The notes beneath the pieces are model-generated. The model was given only the letters and a program-made list of their open reading frames with translations, made no database searches and had not been told where the DNA came from. A stretch of DNA of 64,000 bases, taken from NCBI GenBank assembly GCA_963835135.1, contig CAWIEF010000003.1:1116001-1180000 (forward strand). The letters run 5' to 3'. Source of the DNA: JAVVHH01 sp963835135 (lineage in GTDB: Bacteria > Pseudomonadota > Alphaproteobacteria > Acetobacterales > Acetobacteraceae). Shown one piece after another: positions 61,236 to 64,000 of the stretch. Positions within the stretch are counted from its first letter, which is position 1. Every line of letters starts with the position of its first letter. A program made the position numbers and the translations under genes.

Positions 61236-62662
61236 AATCCATCGTTCTCGCCCACCAGGTCGACTGGGACGGCTGGCGCGCGGCCGCCCGCACCCTGGCG
61301 TTGGACGGCATCCCGCCCGAGCACGTCGTCTGGTCCGTCGGCGCTCCGGACGACCTGTTCGCGGCGGGAGAGCGCCCTGCCCCGCCGCCCGCGTCCGGCA
61401 GCTTCACGGTGCCGCGGGCGCTCGTCGCGCTGGCCGAGACCGTCATCCAGCATAGCGACCCCGAGCGCTTCGCCCGCCTCTACCGCCTGATCTGGCGTGC
61501 CCAGCAGGGCGAGAAGCATCTGCTCGAAATCACCACCGATCCCGACGTCCACGCCGTCCAGGAACTCGCCAAATCCGTTCGCCGCGACACCCACAAAATG
61601 CGCGCCTTCGTCCGGTTCCGTGAAGTCCCGGACGAGAGCGGCCTCAAATACGTCAGTTGGTTCGAGCCAGACCACTACATCGTCGAGGCCAACGCCGCCT
61701 TCTTCGTCCGCCGCTTCGCCACCATGGTCTGGTCCATCCTGACGCCCTACCGCAGCGTCCACTGGACCGGCGAGGCGCTCGAATTCGCCCCCGGCGCCAG
61801 CCGCGCCGACATCCCCGATGACGATCGGCTCGAAGCCTATTGGCGCGCCTACTACAGCTCCATCTTCAACCCGGCCCGCCTCAAGATCGGCGCCATGACA
61901 TCCGAGATGCCACGCAAATATTGGAAAAACCTTCCCGAAGCCGCCGCAATCCCCGAACTGATCCGCACCGCCGGCGCGCGGGTTGACGCCATGGTGGACC
62001 AACCCGTGATCTCCCCCCCGAAGCCCGCCCGCGCCAAGCCGACCGACACGGCCATCGCCAAAGGAGAAGTGACGACCCTCGCCGCCGCGGCCCGCGACGC
62101 CGAAGCCTGCCGCCGCTGCGACCTGTGGCAACCCGCGACGCAAGTCGTCTTCGGCGAAGGTCCGGCAGACGCCCGCATCATGATGATCGGCGAGCAGCCC
62201 GGCGACCAGGAAGACCTCGCGGGCCGCCCCTTCGTCGGGCCCGCCGGCCAACTACTCGACCGCGCCATGCAGGAGGTGGGTCTCGACCGCACCCAGGTCT
62301 ACGTCACCAATGCCGTCAAGCACTTCAAGTTCGAGCCGCGCGGCAAGCGCCGCATCCACGCCAAGCCTGGCACTTCCGAGATCACCGCCTGCCGATTCTG
62401 GCTCGAGATCGAGCGCGGCGCCGTCCAGCCTGCGCTCACCGTCATGCTCGGCGCGTCGGCCGCCCATGCCGTCCTCGGCCGCACGGTCACCATCTCGCGC
62501 GAGCGCGGCCGCCCGATTCCGCTCTCCGGCAACACCCAGGGCTTCGTGACGGTCCACCCGTCCTACCTCCTCCGGCTCCCCGACCCGGCCGCCAAGGATC
62601 GCGAATACGCCGCCTTCGTCGCCGATCTGCGCCACGTCAAGGAACTCGCCGCCGCGCTGTGA
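61232..62662 (+). CDS. DUF4130/TIGR03915 domain fused to UdgX-type uracil-DNA glycosylase
   Basis: This 476-residue protein has two parts. The N-terminal half (to about residue 230) is the family that pairs with the radical SAM protein, with ITTDPDVHAVQELAKSVRR and EMPRKYWKNLPEA. The C-terminal half is a family-4-like uracil-DNA glycosylase with the UdgX mark: IGEQPGDQEDLAGRPFVGPAG near 310-330, then KRRIHAKPG near 370, whose His is known in UdgX to bond covalently to uracil-DNA. The end motif VTVHPSYLLRL is also present. Cys in CRRCDLW belongs to the FeS site. It overlaps the upstream gene by four bases. Confidence 0.92.
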   Translation: MKSIVLAHQVDWDGWRAAARTLALDGIPPEHVVWSVGAPDDLFAAGERPAPPPASGSFTVPRALVALAETVIQHSDPERFARLYRLIWRAQQGEKHLLEITTDPDVHAVQELAKSVRRDTHKMRAFVRFREVPDESGLKYVSWFEPDHYIVEANAAFFVRRFATMVWSILTPYRSVHWTGEALEFAPGASRADIPDDDRLEAYWRAYYSSIFNPARLKIGAMTSEMPRKYWKNLPEAAAIPELIRTAGARVDAMVDQPVISPPKPARAKPTDTAIAKGEVTTLAAAARDAEACRRCDLWQPATQVVFGEGPADARIMMIGEQPGDQEDLAGRPFVGPAGQLLDRAMQEVGLDRTQVYVTNAVKHFKFEPRGKRRIHAKPGTSEITACRFWLEIERGAVQPALTVMLGASAAHAVLGRTVTISRERGRPIPLSGNTQGFVTVHPSYLLRLPDPAAKDREYAAFVADLRHVKELAAAL

Positions 62663-62762
62663 CGCCTGCCACGGCCGCATGGCGACTGCGGCGTTCAAGC
62701 GCGGCGACAAGCGGGATCGGTAAGTTTACGATGTACGATCAAGCGGCAGCGAGACAAACACG

Positions 62763-63623
62763 ATGGAGCTGAGTTCAAGCCTGATGGCCCGCATCGCGGG
62801 TCACGATACTGATCAGTTGCTTGCCCGCTGGCGAGACCTGATCGTGGCCGCCGGCGGCAAGGGCGGCGGCCGGCTCACCGACGGTGAGCTCCAGCAGCAA
62901 TGCCGCGATTTCCTCAAGGCGCTCATCGATGGGCTGCACTCCGGAGCCAGCACCTGCAACGAGCCGGGCTTCGCACCGGCGCGCGAGTTGCTCGACCACA
63001 TCTCCCACTCCCGGGCCTCTCTGGGGTTCAGTCCGCGCGAGACCGCGGCTTTCGTCTTCTCGCTCAAGGAACCGTTGTTCGAGCGGCTGAGAGCGGAAGC
63101 CGGCGGCACCGCCGCGGACGCCGAGCCGTTCTGGCACGTCACCGCACTGATCGACCAGCTCGGCCTCTACACCATGGACGTCTACCAGCGCAGCCGCGAG
63201 GATCTTGTTCGGCGCCAACAGGACGAGATCGCCGAGCTGTCCACGCCGGTCATCAAGCTCTGGGACGGGATCCTGGCGCTGCCGCTCATTGGTACCCTCA
63301 ATTCATCGCGCACGCAGGTCGTCATGGAGAACCTGCTGCAGGCGATCGTGGATCAAAACGCCGAGTTGGCCATCATCGACATCACCGGCGTTCCCACGGT
63401 CGACACGTTGGTCGCGCAGCATCTGCTCAAGACCATCGCCGCCGCGCGCCTGATGGGAGCCGACTGCATCGTGTCCGGCATGCGGCCGCAGATCGCGCAG
63501 ACGATGGTCCATCTCGGCGTCGAACTCGACGTCGTCTCCAAGGCGACGCTGGCCGACGCCCTGGCCGTGGCCCTCAAGCGCACCGGCCGGCTGGTCACCC
63601 GCCGCCCCGCGGCGAAGGCCTGA
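62763..63623 (+). CDS. rsbR: RsbR-type stressosome protein (RsbRD N-terminal plus STAS)
   Basis: This 286-residue protein has an N-terminal helical RsbRD-type sensor domain (up to about residue 150) and a C-terminal STAS domain. The two phosphorylation Thr sites of RsbR are recognisable: PLIGTLNSSRTQVVMENLL (Thr in GT) and DITGVPTVDTLVAQHLL (Thr in VDT). RsbR proteins form the stressosome core with RsbS and hold the RsbT kinase. The RsbS gene begins seven bases after its stop. The 100-base gap upstream holds no gene that I can see. Confidence 0.92.
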   Translation: MELSSSLMARIAGHDTDQLLARWRDLIVAAGGKGGGRLTDGELQQQCRDFLKALIDGLHSGASTCNEPGFAPARELLDHISHSRASLGFSPRETAAFVFSLKEPLFERLRAEAGGTAADAEPFWHVTALIDQLGLYTMDVYQRSREDLVRRQQDEIAELSTPVIKLWDGILALPLIGTLNSSRTQVVMENLLQAIVDQNAELAIIDITGVPTVDTLVAQHLLKTIAAARLMGADCIVSGMRPQIAQTMVHLGVELDVVSKATLADALAVALKRTGRLVTRRPAAKA

Positions 63624-63630
63624 GCGCACC

Positions 63631-64000
63631 ATGGATCGTATCCCGATCCTGAAACTCGGCCGGGCGCTGCTGGTCAGCATCCAGGCTGACGTGCACGACC
63701 GGCTCGCCAAGGCGCTCGAGGAGGACTTGGCCAAGCGGATCGTCGAGACGCAGGCCCGCGGCGTGATGATCGACATCTCGGGCTTAGAGATCGTCGATTC
63801 GTTCATGGGCCGCATGCTCGACAACATCGCCGGTGTCGCGCGCCTGTTGGGAGCCGCCACCGTCGTGGTCGGCATGCGCCCGGCTGTGGCGATCACGCTG
63901 GTCGAACTGGGGCTGTCGCTCAACGGAGTCCGCACGGCGCTCAACGTCGAGCGCGGCATGCGTTCGATCGGGACCGTGGTGGTCGATCTCGACATTGACG
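63631..64000 (+). CDS. rsbS: RsbS-type STAS protein, cut by the window edge
   Basis: The open frame starts DRIPILKLGRALLVSIQADV and runs past the right edge without a stop. It is a single STAS domain of RsbS type, with the phosphorylated Ser in DISGLEIVDSFMGRML. About 123 codons are visible, near the family's whole length. The RsbT kinase would be expected next, outside the window. Start ATG 63631 was read directly; no other candidate is better. Confidence 0.9.
   Translation, partial: MDRIPILKLGRALLVSIQADVHDRLAKALEEDLAKRIVETQARGVMIDISGLEIVDSFMGRMLDNIAGVARLLGAATVVVGMRPAVAITLVELGLSLNGVRTALNVERGMRSIGTVVVDLDID

Overview
The window is about 64 kb of GC-rich (roughly 70 %) chromosomal DNA with dense, short-spaced genes on both strands. 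A cell-cycle regulator of the TrcR/DUF1013 family, a DUF1192 protein, an hsp20 gene with a ROSE-like RNA thermometer and many ABC/oxidoreductase catabolic operons point to an alphaproteobacterium. The gene mix would suit the Rhodospirillales/Acetobacteraceae, but that is inference. I see no tRNA, rRNA, insertion sequence, phage gene or CRISPR array, and no gene-free stretch longer than about 230 bases.

Layout. (1) 66-4058 (+): exodeoxyribonuclease III, a GMC oxidoreductase and a family-5 solute-binding protein. (2) 4055-7733 (-): a coupled operon of M20 peptidase, class-III aminotransferase and M20 deacylase, joined by start/stop overlaps. (3) 7809-11775 (+): a three-subunit periplasmic molybdenum hydroxylase (triheme cytochrome c, 2Fe-2S subunit, Tat-exported Mo subunit). 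Convergent to it lies a DUF1800/DUF1501 pair (11772-14241). (4) 14300-24583 (-): a long coupled operon with solute-binding protein, two permeases, fused double ATPase, HyuA, HyuB and a flavin oxidoreductase, probably for import and opening of cyclic amides or oxoproline-like compounds. (5) 24678-32685: SDR, class I aldolase, a cupin protein, then acyl-CoA dehydrogenase with its kinase-like partner, a quinone reductase and an ADP-forming acyl-CoA synthetase. (6) 32915-37923: a secreted unknown, an M48 protease, a class II aldolase, HflX and a frameshifted alpha/beta hydrolase.

(7) 38061-48296: KatG facing a DyP peroxidase, a VOC protein, two MFS transporters, an AsmA protein and an Old Yellow Enzyme. 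(8) 48305-50406: housekeeping and stress genes: rpmE, hsp20, DUF1192, TrcR and a 70-residue protein. The rpmE terminator and a heat-shock-type promoter for hsp20 appear to share the same bases, followed by the ROSE-like leader. (9) 50410-56117: a metzincin protease with three C-terminal repeats, a degenerate glutamine-synthetase-like protein coupled to coaE, an internally deleted hydrolase lipoprotein and an S9 peptidase. (10) 56175-59890 (-): a PaoABC-type aldehyde oxidoreductase. (11) 60018-62662 (+): a two-gene DNA-repair module, a radical SAM protein and a UdgX fusion that keeps the covalent-capture motif. (12) 62763 to the right edge: RsbR and RsbS, the start of a stressosome operon cut by the window.

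The most interesting items are the merged terminator/heat-shock promoter plus thermometer at 48636-48768, the radical SAM-UdgX pair beside the stressosome genes, the inactive glutamine synthetase homologue fused by overlap to coaE, palindromic repeats that entered the linker of the double ABC ATPase in frame, and two damaged hydrolase genes.
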